Origin: Augochlora pura
Lineage: Eukaryota; Arthropoda; Insecta; Hymenoptera; Halictidae
Direction: 5' to 3'
Assembly: GCF_028453695.1 (NCBI RefSeq)
Contig: NC_135781.1
Location: forward strand, 33,359,671-33,423,670
Length of the DNA stretch: 64,000 nt
This document shows positions 10,709 through 22,343 of this stretch, one piece after another. Each line of letters begins with the position of its first letter. Position 1 is the stretch's first letter. The position numbers and the translations under genes are program-made. A model generated the notes under the pieces. The model saw only the letters and a list, made by a program, of their open reading frames with translations, did no database searches and was not told the origin of the DNA.

Positions 10709-12318
10709 ATATACAATATACTACGTAACAATAAATTATACAAATATATTATTATTATGGCCATAAAAATTGTTTCTATCCGAAATGCTTTTATCACTCT
10801 AGATCCCTACTAATTTTTGTTATAGAGTGGTTCGGCCATTGGTTACTTCATAGAGCACAGGTTTTATTGCTCTCGCTTCTCACGGCAGGTGCTAACGCGA
10901 GCTTAGCGAATGCCGATGTCGTCGTTCCCGCGAAGGATTCGCGGGACGAATTTTAAACGGCGATGGTAGCCGCGGTCACGTCGATGATTAGCTTTCCGCC
11001 TTGAATCGGATCGGATCGCCGACATCTCCGCAGGTTAAAGAAGATTTACGGAGAACGGCAGCGCTGGCCCTCTGCTACGGCCAACGTAACTCCCCCCCAC
11101 CCCACGTGACAGCTCGAGTTTTTACGGAATTGGATTGTAGCGAGATTTATGCGCGAGCTTCCTTGCCCCCGTGTCGAGCCGCGAGGATTAATTAAGGGGG
11201 CGTTAATTAAAATTCACCCGGGAAAATGCAAATCGGTCGGCGGGCATCGATGTTGCGGCGCCTCTTGATCGGGGGCATCGATTTTATTAATTCGCCGGCA
11301 TTGTTTTCCCGGCGATGGAATATTTTTTTCCAATCGGGAAACGGCACCGGGATATATTTCTATCCGCGGCTCCTCCGCCGGTCAACATTTTCTCGGCGCA
11401 AACTCCCGGCCACTCTCCGCTCATTTCCCAGACGTTTGTTTTATGCGCCGTCGTCGTCCGGATTCCTGGTAGGCTGGCTGGCTAACTACCGGTGTCCAGG
11501 ATAATCCCGCGGCGTCTAATGAAATTTTTTGAACGCCGAGGCTGCGTCGGAACATTCGTCGCGGTCAACTGCTGTGTACTTTGAAATAATCTCGACGAAG
11601 CACGTTTATTCGAAAGAATTATCGTCGTTTGACTTCCAGATCGAAATATTAAAGAACATGTGTCTGCTTGTCTTTTTTAAATCAGTGCAGGAGGCACAAG
11701 AATGGCTTTAAAATGCCTTAAAGCGTACTAATTATAGATTCGTAAAAATTGGTATAGTCAAATTGCAGAAAAATAAATATTGTAGCTAAAAGACTTCCTT
11801 TTTAACAAAATCGGACTATCACATGGGAAACTGCACATTTTAACCCTTAAAAACTGCCGGGATAAATCACACCGTACGATCATCTTCCATAAAGTTATAA
11901 TAAAATAAATATCGTAAAATCTGTCGCAACAGATTTTTCGGAATTTTTCGAACTCTTGGAACTACATTAAATTGTAACGCCGCCGACTGATTTCAATTTA
12001 AAATTCGGAATCATTAAATCACCGAAAAAAAAACGTTCTCTCATTGCCTCCCTTACCCGTAGAGATTGCATTTGAATGCATGAATAAATAAATAAATTAT
12101 CCAGCGGATTGTTACAACCGCGGCAACAGAAGCAAATTTCGAATAACATAAATTGCGTATGAAACGCGTTTTGTGGCACCGCGGCCGAATTTAATTAATG
12201 AGAAACGCGGGTGCTTGCTCCCTGTGGAGACTGCTAATTCCCGCATGAATAATTTTTTTATCAATGAGCGTCTTTGTTGAACGAATCGAGGAGGTCATTA
12301 GTAATGTCGTAAACTGTT
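10709..12318. other. Non-coding stretch, GC-rich 10900-11520
   Basis: The GC-rich part has non-repetitive sequence with several TTAATTAA-type cores (11190-11215) and no recognisable exon. 11560-12300 is AT-rich. Nothing further is supported. Confidence 0.5.
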
Positions 12319-12538
12319 GGTCATTGGTGGGTTAGTATCGATCAGTGTCGGTCAGGTGTGGTCAGTCACGGTCATTTCTGGTCAGTCATGGTCATTTATG
12401 GTCAGTTATAGTTAGTGTTATAGTCAGTACTGGACAGTTGTGGTCATTTATGGTCATTTGTGGTCATTTGTGGTCAGTTATGGTCATTTGTGGTCATTTC
12501 TGGTCAGTTGTGGTCACTATTGGTCATTAATCATTAAC
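12319..12538. repeat. GGTCA minisatellite, 10-bp unit
   Basis: Sixteen GGTCA cores in about 220 bp, most spaced by exactly 10 bp with the forms TGGTCATTTG, TGGTCAGTTA and TGGTCAGTCA. A 10-bp unit gives a 30-bp (10-codon) coding period, which explains a stop-free frame rich in Trp, Ser and Val across it. That frame is not a gene. Confidence 0.9.
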
Positions 12539-13254
12539 ATATAACCTGACAAACATTTACAATACTTATTTAATTCATCACAAAACGTGCATAATATTTA
12601 AAAAGTTACAAATAATAATCCAACAGCATACTTTACTAAAATCTAACTCTTCTACCACAGTAATAAATAACCAGCCCACCTGTCGATAAAATGTTAAAAT
12701 AAATAACATTCTCTCGGTTTTTCCAGCGTATCGACGAAACGAAATTAGTCGGTGCCAGCAATATACTCCAACAAAAGTTCTCTCGTTAATGAAATCTCGA
12801 AAATCCTACGAATCGGGCCGGTTTATCCCATTATCTCGTTCCATTCGGTTTCCCAGTGTAATCGGTGAGGACCGAGTAACGGGCTTAAGACGGCGAAATT
12901 GTAATTCGCAGTGTATCGAGAGCTTCTTTATCCTTTCCTTTTTTCGTTTTTCTATTTTTCTTTTTTTTGTTAAATCTGCTCGATTCTTCGGACTACTTTA
13001 ACGTAATTGCGAACCCCCGCGAATGTCCTTAAGCGAGACAAAGGATTTCCTTCGAATCCTTTCCGCGAATAAATGTCGGCTAAATCGGCCGGCTGCGCTG
13101 CCGCCGTCGCTGCCGCCGTCGCTGCCGAAGGAGGAAAATCGCGTTTGCCAACTGTGTACACATTTACGTTTTCCCTTTTACGCGGCGACTTTAACACGGC
13201 GGTTAGACGGTTAATTCGATCGAGACCCGTCGGTCCCGTTTCATCCAATCAGCC
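12539..13254. other. Non-coding stretch
   Basis: Short GCCGCCGTCGCT-type repeat near 13095-13125. Otherwise no recognised feature. Confidence 0.5.
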
Positions 13255-13306
13255 TCCCTCTCTCTCTCTCTCTCTCGCGCTCGCTACCTCTCTCTCTCTC
13301 GCTCTG
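13255..13306. repeat. (CT)n microsatellite, interrupted
   Basis: Two CT blocks separated by a short CG-containing interruption. Confidence 0.9.
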
Positions 13307-14613
13307 TAAATCAGTTATCGATTAAGGAGATGATGGAGGGAGGAAAAAAAACGCGGCGATGGGGCGGTTCCGAGTTATGGAATTCGCGGCGGATCGGACC
13401 GCGATGAAATTAACGTTCCCCGCTTGTTCGGACGGGTTTTACCGGCATCCGAAAATGCCTCGACCGATGAATCGCCGAGATAGATACAGAACAAACTCCT
13501 ATATTAAGTAGATACCGGCCGCGCGGGAGAGATTCTGGATAAAACAAAACTCTCCCACCGTCGACCGTGCGCCGGCGAACCTTTCGCGCAATAAAACCCG
13601 GTGGCCGATGAAACAGCAACTATCGGACCATGAAATAAAACAACCGGACGCGTGTATTTAATCGAACATTTTTCCGGTCTGTCCGCCAGTGTTTCGCGAA
13701 TGTATGACAATTTTTTAAAATTATAATATCGCTCCCTTATCCAGTTGCAATTTAAAGAGATTTTGACAAATTTTGAAAAGAGAACTTTGGAAAAATTATG
13801 GCAGTTTTACATTGAATATTTATGTTTGTCTAATTTTTGGTAATTTAGTTATATATTAATATATAACTAATACAGTTAATTTACGTTAAAATAATTAATA
13901 AAATTCCAAGCAACGAATTTATACAACTTTTATTACACCAAATTTACAGAATATACTTCATACCCTAAATCCATTAGATTAATTAAATTTATTAAACTGT
14001 ATAAATATCTCTTAACCAAAAGAAGAACAAACAATGAAAAGAAAGGCGCCGGCGTCAAAGGATTTTGCCGCTTCTCCGCGTTGAGAAGGGAACAGTCTCG
14101 CCGGAGAACCGGCTCGAGAAGCAAATCGTCGGCTCTCCCGGAGCTAGTCGCGTAATCATACTCGGGGAAAATCAATAGGGGCCAATTCGGGGGAGGTTCT
14201 TAAACCGTCGGGAAAACAGTTAGCGGACGATATTTCTCCGAGGGTCTCCCGATGGCCCCGACCCGGACCGAACCGGCCCGAACAGAAGACGGGGAGAAGA
14301 TCTTACGGTCTCATTGAGTCGGCCGATCCCCACCGGAGACGGGGCTAACAAAGGCTTTCCTGATTCGATTCTGGTTATTAGCGGCCGCGCGACGAGTTTG
14401 TTTAACTGGCTTTATTACGCTGTTTCACAATTACTTCTCTTATTACGACGCTTCGCCAGCGACAAATGCAGCCGGTGCTGCACCTGCGAGCTGCGAGCTC
14501 TCACCACCCCCTTGATCGATTCGACGACTGCGAACCTCTTTCATTTGCGTGAACCTTCTTCGTTCGCGTGAACGGTGAACACGGAGGAGTCTCGCTGTGT
14601 ACACTGGCTTCGG
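13307..14613. other. Non-coding stretch
   Basis: GC-rich 13320-13700, AT-rich 13710-14040, GC-rich again to 14600. No recognisable product or inverted-repeat ends. Confidence 0.5.
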
Positions 14614-14853
14614 TTAACCCTTTGCGCTCGAATGATGACTGTAATGCACCACTGAAATTGTTATATATAGTTCCAAGATCATTTTTATACCTTCTCATCA
14701 AAGTTTATATTTAGAAACAATGATGAACAGTGAAATTATCATAAGCATAAATTTCGTCTAAAAGTGCACTTTGTTGCACAAAATACAAATACTTCAAGCC
14801 AGAGAAATTGTTCTAAATTAACAGTTAAAATTGTTTCGAGTGCAAAGGGTTGA
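14614..14853 (+). mobile_element. TTAA-flanked miniature element, family A, full copy (240 bp)
   Basis: TTAA then CCCTTTGCGCTCGAA on the left and TTCGAGTGCAAAGGG then TTGA on the right. The right target copy has one substitution (TTAA to TTGA). Internal blocks ATGCACCACTGAAATTGTTA and AAATACAAATACT follow the family order. There is no coding capacity. Confidence 0.8.
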
Positions 14854-15292
14854 TATATGGACACTATTTAAAATGCAGTTGCTTCTACTATATTTTGCTA
14901 TTGTTTCTACCGATAAAAGAAAAATAAAAGACACTCGTTTCTCAACTAATTTTATCCGAGCCTGTAACCAAAAATTTAAACGCTCTAATGTACTAGCAAA
15001 AGTATCGCGAGGATAGGGATCGACTCGCGGTGAACAGATTTCCCCGATACGAAAGAATTGATACGTTTAATCCGTCACGGAAGGGTTCCCCATTGTTTTA
15101 GAATTCAGTTGCAGCGCGCCGCGCTTTCCTCGCCGAACGCTTCAGCAGGAAAGTCACGTCACTTTTTAATTCGGCCCGTCATGCGTCAGCTCGTTGCGCG
15201 GCTTTCTTTTTTCCACCCTGACCCTACCTCTCCCCCCTCCCCCCTCCCTCACTTTTACTTCTTTTCTCTCGCTCACTTTTACTCTCTCTGAT
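14854..15292. other. Non-coding stretch
   Basis: No recognised feature apart from pyrimidine enrichment from 15220 onward. Confidence 0.5.
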
Positions 15293-15359
15293 TCTCTCTC
15301 TCTCTCTCTCTCTCTCACTTTCACTCGCTTCGTTTCTCTCCCTCTTTCCCCCCCCCCCC
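15293..15359. repeat. (CT)n followed by (C)12
   Basis: A CT tract of about 12 units (15293-15316), pyrimidine-rich spacer, then a run of 12 C. Confidence 0.9.
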
Positions 15360-15985
15360 TCCTCACCCTCGCGCTCCTTTTTGATTTTATTCGCTCTCGC
15401 AACATTGATTTCGCCGATTCGTGTGTATCGAAAAACGCCGGCCCCGGTATTAATGCCGCGCGGGCAATAAAGAATTTCTTTTTTTACTCTGTTTTATTTC
15501 TCTGACGGAAGCGGCCGGTGCGCCCCGTTAAATAGCTACCTGCCGGCGATCGACGATCGCGTGGGTCGGTTCGGCCGACAAATTTTCTCCCGGCCCCTCT
15601 CGCGCAAAGGGGGAGGGGGGACGAGGAGGGCGAAAAAGAGGCCAATCGTACGTGCGCGCCGCGCGAAAATAAACATTCCCGATTGATTTTATCATATCTG
15701 CCGGCCGGTCGTCGGGGATCCGCTATCGAGGCGTTCTTTCGATTCCTTTTGTAGATTGTATCGTACGCTGACCGGGCGACGACGTTCCCCGGCTTTTTAC
15801 GGCCTTCGCTTTACGACCGCAAATCCTGACGACTTTAAAATACAAGATCGCGGACGAGAAGTAATGATCTCGACGAGAGGGGGGACAGATCGGAATTCAT
15901 AGGTGTCTGCAACGTGTTCCGAAGCGAATTTAAGAGGCTAGGTGATCGATTCCGGATGAAATGATAATTCTAGTGTATTAAATTA
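15360..15985. other. GC-rich non-coding stretch
   Basis: CpG-rich, non-repetitive. No recognisable gene. Confidence 0.5.
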
Positions 15986-16265
15986 GTTATAGTATAGTAT
16001 GGTAGAGTATAGTATAGTATATTAAATTGGTATATTAAATTATAATAGGCATATTAAATTAGTATATTAAATTATAATCAGATATTAAATTAGAGTTATA
16101 GTATAGTATGGTATAGTATGGTATAGTATGGTATAGTATGGTATGATATAGTATAGTATAGCATAGTATAGCATAGCATAGCATAGCATAGTATAGTATA
16201 GTATAGTATAGTATAGTATAGTATAGTATAGTATAGTATAGTATAGTATAGCATAGTATAGTATA
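15986..16265. repeat. (ATAGT)n pentanucleotide array
   Basis: Pentamer ATAGT with variants ATGGT and ATAGC. It is interrupted by ATTAAATTAGTAT spacers at 16020-16090 and nearly pure from 16095. The stop-free Tyr/Leu frame on the - strand is the repeat itself. Confidence 0.95.
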
Positions 16266-16351
16266 ATAAGTACATTAAATTAGAAAGCACTTTGCAATTT
16301 TTTGGAAACGATGAGGTTCGAGGTATATTATCTTAAATTTTTGTTCCTCAA

Positions 16352-16445
16352 GGAACTCTTTGCACACGAAGCCACTTCAACAGCGAATCTGAAATAATTT
16401 TTCTAGCTTCTAGTATTTCCATTTTAAAACACGAAAGCATACCTA
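16352..16445 (-). mobile_element. TTAA-type miniature element, family A, end fragment
   Basis: CTCTTTGCACACGAAG followed by CCACTTCAACAGCGAATCTGAAATAATTTTTCT and ATTTCCATTTTA, the same order as the right-hand end of family A read on the - strand. The rest of the element and its other end are missing. Confidence 0.55.
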
Positions 16446-17502
16446 TTTATTATATGATTTCATTACATATTTAACGCATCGTCCGTCAAATTAGAGTACC
16501 CGTGATCAAACACGCCGAAGTAAATATAGTTTGACGCCCAACGTGCTAAATTGACCCTTAAGTAGATTATGTCGTGACCCATTTCAACATATTCATTACT
16601 ACTTCATGCATGTTGATCTAACTGCTTCCAGATTTAGATCAACCGCCAAGGCGAGATCGAATTTCATTTATAAATTTCGTAGACGCGTACGTCGAATATA
16701 TTATTATAATTAAATATTTATTAGTAGAATGTATATTAATAGGTTAAAAGATATGTTTTCCTGTTTGCAAACTCGACCTAGAAAATATATTCTATAATTT
16801 CTGTAATTGAAATAAAATTCCTATAAATTCGTTTGGAAAACTCGCTTTAAATAGAAGTTACAGAATATAATCATTCGCAGCAATTTTCGCAATTAAATGC
16901 AATTTATTTGCAGCGAATTTTCATTCGAATAAAATCGTATTCGGACAAATAGCCTGTTCGAATAAATTTTCCTTCGACCAGATGGCTATCCGACAACGTC
17001 GAACGAAATTTTACTCGTTAATCCTTTATCTCCTACCACGGTGGAATAAAATTTTCCCCCGACGGCTCTGGTTTCCGACGGCGTGAAGAAGATTCGCAGT
17101 TTTCCTCGAGAATCGAATATATATATAGATATATATATCGCTCGAAATCGGCGAGACCTCGTGTCAGTGTGATTGAAAAATTACCAGAAAGGAGAACCGT
17201 GCGGTTTCTCGGCGGAACATCGGGCACGTTCGATCAACAATGGTAATCGTCGGTTACCGGGCGAAACCCGCGCAGTCCTTTCCCCTCTCCTCCCCCCCGT
17301 AGGAGAAGCAAATTCGCCGGAATCGAGAAAGAATCGCCCCAGATGTCAGCCTAATCGGCAACGATTTACCTTCCACGGGGAGCGAGAGCTCGCGCCCGTT
17401 GTTCGGGGTAGGTCCGGGAACCCTGTATAAATTCACCTTGTTTCCCTTCCTCCGCTGTTTTATCGTCAGGCTCCGCGAAACAATGATCGGGGCTTCGCCA
17501 TT
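16446..17502. other. Non-coding stretch with a small hairpin
   Basis: AT-rich. GTTGATCTAA at about 16611 pairs with TTTAGATCAAC at about 16632 (short stem). An alternating AT/TATAG tract lies at 17117-17139. No gene recognised. Confidence 0.45.
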
Positions 17503-17667
17503 TTAACCCTTTGCACTAGAGTGGTACTAACTTATACTCCGAGGCAACACTAAAATTATTCTATGTTTCGTTGCAAAATAATGTTTGTAAAAATAAGGCT
17601 TATCTAATCTTAGTAAAAATTAACAAGTAGTAAAACTGTTGGGAAGAGTCACAAGAATAAATTTTGG
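17503..17667 (+). mobile_element. TTAA-type miniature element, family A, left part
   Basis: TTAA then CCCTTTGCACTAGAGTGG, followed by the family blocks CCGAGGCA, AAAATAATGTTTGTAA and GAGTCACAAGAATAAATTTT. The right end is absent. The unrelated sequence beyond 17667 marks the truncation. Confidence 0.7.
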
Positions 17668-17950
17668 ACGAACGTAGTGGTTCTATAAAAGGATCGTATG
17701 CGTTGCTTTATAACAAGAATAAGATTAAGCTGTTTTATAAAAAGAACAAGATTCATCTTAGTAAAACTTAACGCGACTTTAAAACGCGTGCTTTTAATTA
17801 AATTAATCCTGTTGCACATAAGAGTATTCATAATTTTAATAACTGGAAAAAAGAAGGCAAGAGAAATCTTTTTCATTGTTTTAACGTTAAATTCTTGTAC
17901 TATATAATATTTATCACATTTAAAATTCTTATCATTGACGCTGATGTAGA

Positions 17951-18160
17951 TTAACCCTTTGCACTCGAGACCATTTTAATTCATTTGTTCCAATCCACAA
18001 TATTCTCATTTGACAGAATTATCTTTGTTTAATACATATAAATCTGAAATTTGAGATTTTATTAATTATAGATAAATTAAACAATGTAGAGATTCTTCTA
18101 AAAACAGTGTACGAATCTTCAGCGCCTCTTCGGTGTCGCCACTCGAGCACAAAGGGTTGA
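17951..18160 (-). mobile_element. TTAA-flanked miniature element, family A (210 bp)
   Basis: TTAA then CCCTTTGCACTCGAG on the left and CACTCGAGCACAAAGGG then TTGA on the right. The CTTCGGTGTCGCCACTCGAG block next to the right end corresponds to the left-hand part of other copies, so it lies in reverse orientation. It lies 190 bp from a Tc1-type element and 284 bp from a truncated sibling. Confidence 0.75.
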
Positions 18161-18348
18161 ATCGTCGCTTGCATTCGACCGCTCGAGAATCACAGATATT
18201 CAGTCGCGGAGCGTTCTACACGACAGTGCATTGTTTGAACAACTCATTAGAAAATACAGCGTGTTTTCCTAGAAAACACCGTCACCGAGAACGAACAATA
18301 TTTTCACGTTGAACGAACCGATAACCATCGATCGATTACAACGTCTCA

Positions 18349-18624
18349 TACACTGCGCGACAAAATGATAGGACACGTGCAGAAAAAATATGATTTTTAT
18401 CTAATTCCAATGTTATATTTAATTCCAATAATGCGTACACATTCCTTTTTTTTGCTAGAACCGCTAACATTCTTCTAGGCAGTGATTTATATAATTATAT
18501 AAATATAAATATTATTTATATAATTTTTTCAAATAATTGCTACATGCAAAACCTTTCTATAGATTATTGGTTTTGAGAAACACGAAAAATTCTGAGGTGT
18601 CCTATTATTTCATCTCGCAGTGTA
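18349..18624. mobile_element. Tc1/mariner-type miniature element with TA target sites (272 bp)
   Basis: The left end is TA then CACTGCGCGACAAAATGATA followed by GGACACG. The right end is GGTGTCCTATTATTTCATCT followed by CGCAGTG then TA. Read as reverse complement, the right end gives CACTGCGAGATGAAATAATA then GGACACC, matching the left end at 22 of 26 positions. The CACTG start, the GACAAAAT.ATAGGACAC form and the duplicated TA are typical of Tc1-like elements. The interior is AT-rich and has no transposase frame. Confidence 0.8.
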
Positions 18625-19577
18625 GACCATTTCACCGATTCTCGACGCGATTCGCGAAGATCTCGATCTCGCATCGAACTCTTTCGTCTCGCAGAATTCG
18701 TTCGCCGTCTCTCTTTTTCTTTCGCGGTGCGTCGGGCGATCGATGGTATCGGCGAATCGCGGGCGAACTACGTGCTTTCGCCGCGCTGATAGAGTCGGTT
18801 CTTACGCAAGGAAAACCGTAGGAAAATGAGTGATGATTACCGAACGGAGATACGTCGGCTGAACCAATCAGAGTTTGCCGAAGATGAGCGCGCAGGAAAG
18901 TTCTCCCCGATTCCCGTCGGAAAAGAGGCGAAGCGGCGGCGACGCGTTTCCATCGAGGCGCTGTGCCGCTGCTGCTGCTGCTCTCCCGCTTCCGTCTCCA
19001 CGCTGCTACAAATGAGATCGATTCCGCTCGAACGATCTTTCGTTGCAATGCGATTGCGTTCCGCGTTGCATGAGTCATTTCCGCGCGGAGACGGTCGCGC
19101 GCGGCCGCGAGCAGAGCAGAGCGGAGAAGAGCGGAGCGCAACGGGAAGCCCCGTATTTTCCAACTTTTGTCAAACTCGCGGCAATTTGATAGTCTCCGGG
19201 AACCAGTTCCGCTGAAATTACAACTTCCTCTGTCCAAACTACTTCGGAGACACACGGCCCTCGGCGTTCCGTGTATAGGTATTCCACCGCCGCCGCCGCC
19301 GTCTCGAATACGAACAGCACGCGCGCCGCGGAAAAATAAGACGGAATTTTCGATGCCGCGGAAACATGTCCCGGCAAATCAACGCGCGGTAATTTTACCC
19401 TGTCCTGCTTTTATTTTCCGAGCGGAAAGTATTTCTGCTGCGTCAAAGGATGCTATTTTATTTCTAGCTGCTTGTTGAGAATTTTGTTAGGGTTGATTAA
19501 AGTAATAGTACTTGTCGTGGAACGCTTTTTAGTAGTATAAGGCTATTTTAGATTATATTATATTTCAGATTTTATTA
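18625..19577. other. CpG-rich non-coding block
   Basis: High GC with CTG (18968-18982) and CCG (19286-19300) repeats. Overlapping stop-poor frames on both strands (207 codons -, 129 codons +) have Arg/Ser-biased composition and no domain I recognise. Called non-coding with moderate confidence. Confidence 0.45.
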
Positions 19578-19926
19578 TAATTGAGAAGTGTTGCGAAAGT
19601 GATTCGCAGTTGGGTGATGGATTCTTAAGATCATTTGAAGTAACTTTTTCCTTTGCGAAAATTTTCTCCGAGGCGTTGTTAAAGAGTTATTAAAGAAAAA
19701 CGTTGACCAATGAGAGGCCGAGTCGACGAGCAGGCAACGCCCAGTTTCGCTTACTGGCTTAGCCGCTCCGCTTCAGCCGAGCTCGACTCTCATTCGTCAG
19801 CGTTTTTCGTTAATAACTCGTTAACAATGCCCCGGAGAAAATTTTTGCAAAGGAAAATATTACTTGAAATGACTTCAGGAATTTCTTTCTATTATTTAAT
19901 CCATTCATTTCTAAAACACTCTGTAT
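19578..19926. mobile_element. Fold-back miniature transposon (~350 bp), arms over 100 bp
   Basis: 19621-19735 is the imperfect reverse complement of about 19775-19882. The left arm contains CCTTTGCGAAAATTTTCTCC, the right arm GGAGAAAATTTTTGCAAAGG. The arms also share GTTATTAA and AAAACG..GA. The similarity extends weakly outward to about 19578 and 19926. The right terminus reads ACACTCTGTATAAT, close to the ACACCCTGTATTAT end of a related arm at 29902-30048. The whole would fold into a long hairpin. There is no coding capacity and the superfamily is undecided. Confidence 0.7.
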
Positions 19927-21960
19927 AATCGATATCCCATAAATTAAAACAATGGAAAAATTACAGTACACAGTATCGAACAATATGTTCTAAAAAAACA
20001 AAATTCACATTTCCCGCAATTAACTACAATTTTTATTATACCGTATTGTTTATATCCCAGTAACCGTTGTCGAGATTCATAATACAACGTAAATTATTAA
20101 AACTTCGTTCGTTAGCGCGGCAACACGATTTAATTGCCATTTAATAGAGTTCCGATATTTCGAATATTAAGACACAACAACCCGGCGGATAAAAATACAC
20201 CAACGATACCCGCCACGGTTTACGTTTAATGAATTAACAATCCCGGAAGCAAAACAGAATTACGTAAAACGCTAATTAACACTGCGCCGTAATAAATCGT
20301 AAAATTCGTCGGTCGGAAATAATGCCGGGCTCCGCATTGTCCGTAGTTGATACGGACGGTCGATGATATGCGCGACGCGAACCAGCGCCCCCCGGTCTGT
20401 TCATTGAAACTCGTACCGCGAAGTTATTAATAAAACAATCGCGCGATATGCGTATTCGTAAAAAGTGTCCGCGCGCATTCTGTATTCGCGATTTTGGATA
20501 AATTGACAATATTTGAGCCGCTGCAATTTCACGAGAGATTGTCGTACGACAATGAACCAGCGCTTGTTCTAAAGCTTGAAGCTTCTACTTTTGCTATAAA
20601 TTGTTCATTTTATGTAAAAAAATTTTTGCAAAATTAAATTAGTAAGAAATAGTTAGTATACTTATTTCTGGACAATGTTACATTTTTAATCGTTTGTAGA
20701 AACGCTGGAAAATTTTTTAAACGATTGAAACTAACACAGATTTGAAGATTAAAGTCTCCTCTTTAAAATGACTACTTAAGCATTGTCGTACGATTTTTTT
20801 TTACCCACTTTATCGCGCTTCGAGCGAGAGGTGGAATGCCATCTTTGAGCTTGGCTTAGACGCGGTTCATTAATATTGCATAAAACGATTAATGAAACTT
20901 GTGCACCGTGTTTCAAGGTACAGTGTCAATATAAAGTGAAAGCGTCGATTACGAAAATCATCTGGTCGCTCGGCGCACAGGTGAATCGAATATTCCTATA
21001 TATATCTGCTAACAATGTTGACCTGTTTGGAGTAGACCATATTGAACTATTAACAGCTTACAATTAGTGGACACAGCTCCCGTGCAGCTCATATATTACT
21101 CGGTAGCCGGAGTCAACAAACTTGGCTGCTCATATGCGCGACATGCCGCAGCTGGCCACCTAATAACCCGCTACACGAAGTAAAATACTTTCTAATTTTA
21201 TTGTAATTTCGTATATTTCGAAATTCAAGTCAATTAGAAAAATATGCACTGTTATAATTCGAGATAAAATTTTTATTTAGAAATTAAAATAAAATTATTT
21301 TCTACGTGGTTTAATGGAGATCTAAATATTGCTTTATTATTGGGAATTTGTTATTTTTTATTTTACGCAGGGAGGTGCTAGTTAAATATTTAATTAAGCT
21401 TCGTTTCTTTATATTTAGTTAATTTTAAAAGATTGATTAAATTGAGGCTTTAGATCATTACGATCTAAAAATTGTTATTTTATGAACATTTAACTCGTGG
21501 TATTTTCTAAGGTCGCAACTTAAGCCAGGAGACATTTCAAAATCGATTAGATATAGTGCAGTCAATATCTTAGAATAGTACCGTCAACTATTTTCATCTG
21601 ATTTCCCATTTCATCTCCATTTTTACTTTTATTCGCTCTATTTATTTATCTACTTGCTTCAAGACAGGATAACTCCACCGAGTCGTGGAAAATCTCTTTT
21701 TCCCATTCAACCTGTATAAATTTTAATTCCCAGCCTCCCACTCCCGCCATAAACGCATAAAACCGGCCAGCGGACATTAGTAGACACCGGTAACGCGTTT
21801 GTTCCCGTTTGGCCCGACACAGTGTCTACACAACAGGTAGAACAGAGAGAGTCAGCGGCAGGGTCGCGAAGAAACGGTTCGCCGCTGTCACGAGTTAATT
21901 ATTTCATCAATTTCTTTGGACGGCGAAGGTGTCTGTAACAGCGCGCAATAACAGTTTCGC
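19927..21960. other. Non-coding stretch, mostly AT-rich
   Basis: TTGTCGTACGACAA at 20538-20551 is a 14-bp palindrome, and ATTGTCGTACGA recurs near 20779. No complete element boundaries and no gene are recognisable. Confidence 0.45.
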
Positions 21961-21986
21961 GGCGGTGGTGGTGGTGGTGGTGGTGG
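21961..21986. repeat. (GGT)n trinucleotide repeat
   Basis: About eight GGT units. Confidence 0.9.
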
Positions 21987-22142
21987 CGCGAGCGAACACT
22001 GTTTCCCAGCGACTCGTTAACCGAGACAAAAGAGCTTACGCTCGTCGCGGATGAAACGGAAGTCCTATGTCTGTGGGAGCGTTAATCCCTCCCGCTCTCG
22101 TCGGGGTTCCGAGGCAAGAAGCAAAACGGGGGAGTGGGGTTG

Positions 22143-22151
22143 TATATATAG
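22143..22151 (+). promoter_or_regulatory. Candidate TATA box
   Basis: TATATATAG stands alone in GC-rich sequence. About 30 bp downstream lies CTCCATTCAC, an acceptable initiator, and 192 bp downstream lies a strong splice donor. The arrangement suits a core promoter for a + strand transcript, but each element could occur by chance. Confidence 0.3.
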
Positions 22152-22174
22152 CGAAACGACTCCCGGTGTAAACT

Positions 22175-22247
22175 CCATTCACGCGTATTTGCGACACGAG
22201 TTTCGGAACGCATTCGACGGAGTGTGTACCGGTGACATCGGGGACGC

Positions 22248-22288
<41 letters not shown>

Positions 22289-22343
22289 GGTTCTCTCTCC
22301 GTTCTCCCGAGGTGCCGTGCACCTAAGAACACGACACGAGCAG
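22175..22343 (+). other. Candidate untranslated first exon with splice donor
   Basis: A segment bounded by a possible start ~30 bp after the TATA box and by CAG/GTGAGT at 22343/22344, a full match to the metazoan 5' splice-site consensus. It contains a (CT)18 tract. No recognisable protein is encoded, so it would be a 5' untranslated exon if real. Neither the gene nor a downstream acceptor can be identified here. Confidence 0.25.
22250..22286. repeat. (CT)n microsatellite
   Basis: About 18 uninterrupted CT units. Confidence 0.95.

Noticed and set aside
11840..11875. TTAACCCTTAAAAACTGCC as a TTAA-type element end
   Set aside because: Lacks the GCACTCG box, and no partner end is nearby.
12345..12530. 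61-codon Trp/Ser/Val-rich frame
   Set aside because: Translation of the 10-bp GGTCA minisatellite.
16096..16290. 64-codon Tyr/Leu-rich - frame
   Set aside because: Translation of the ATAGT pentanucleotide array.
18632..19255. 207-codon - frame and 129-codon + frame over it
   Set aside because: CpG-rich, Arg/Ser-biased, with overlapping opposite frames. No domain recognised. Would reconsider with transcript or homology evidence.
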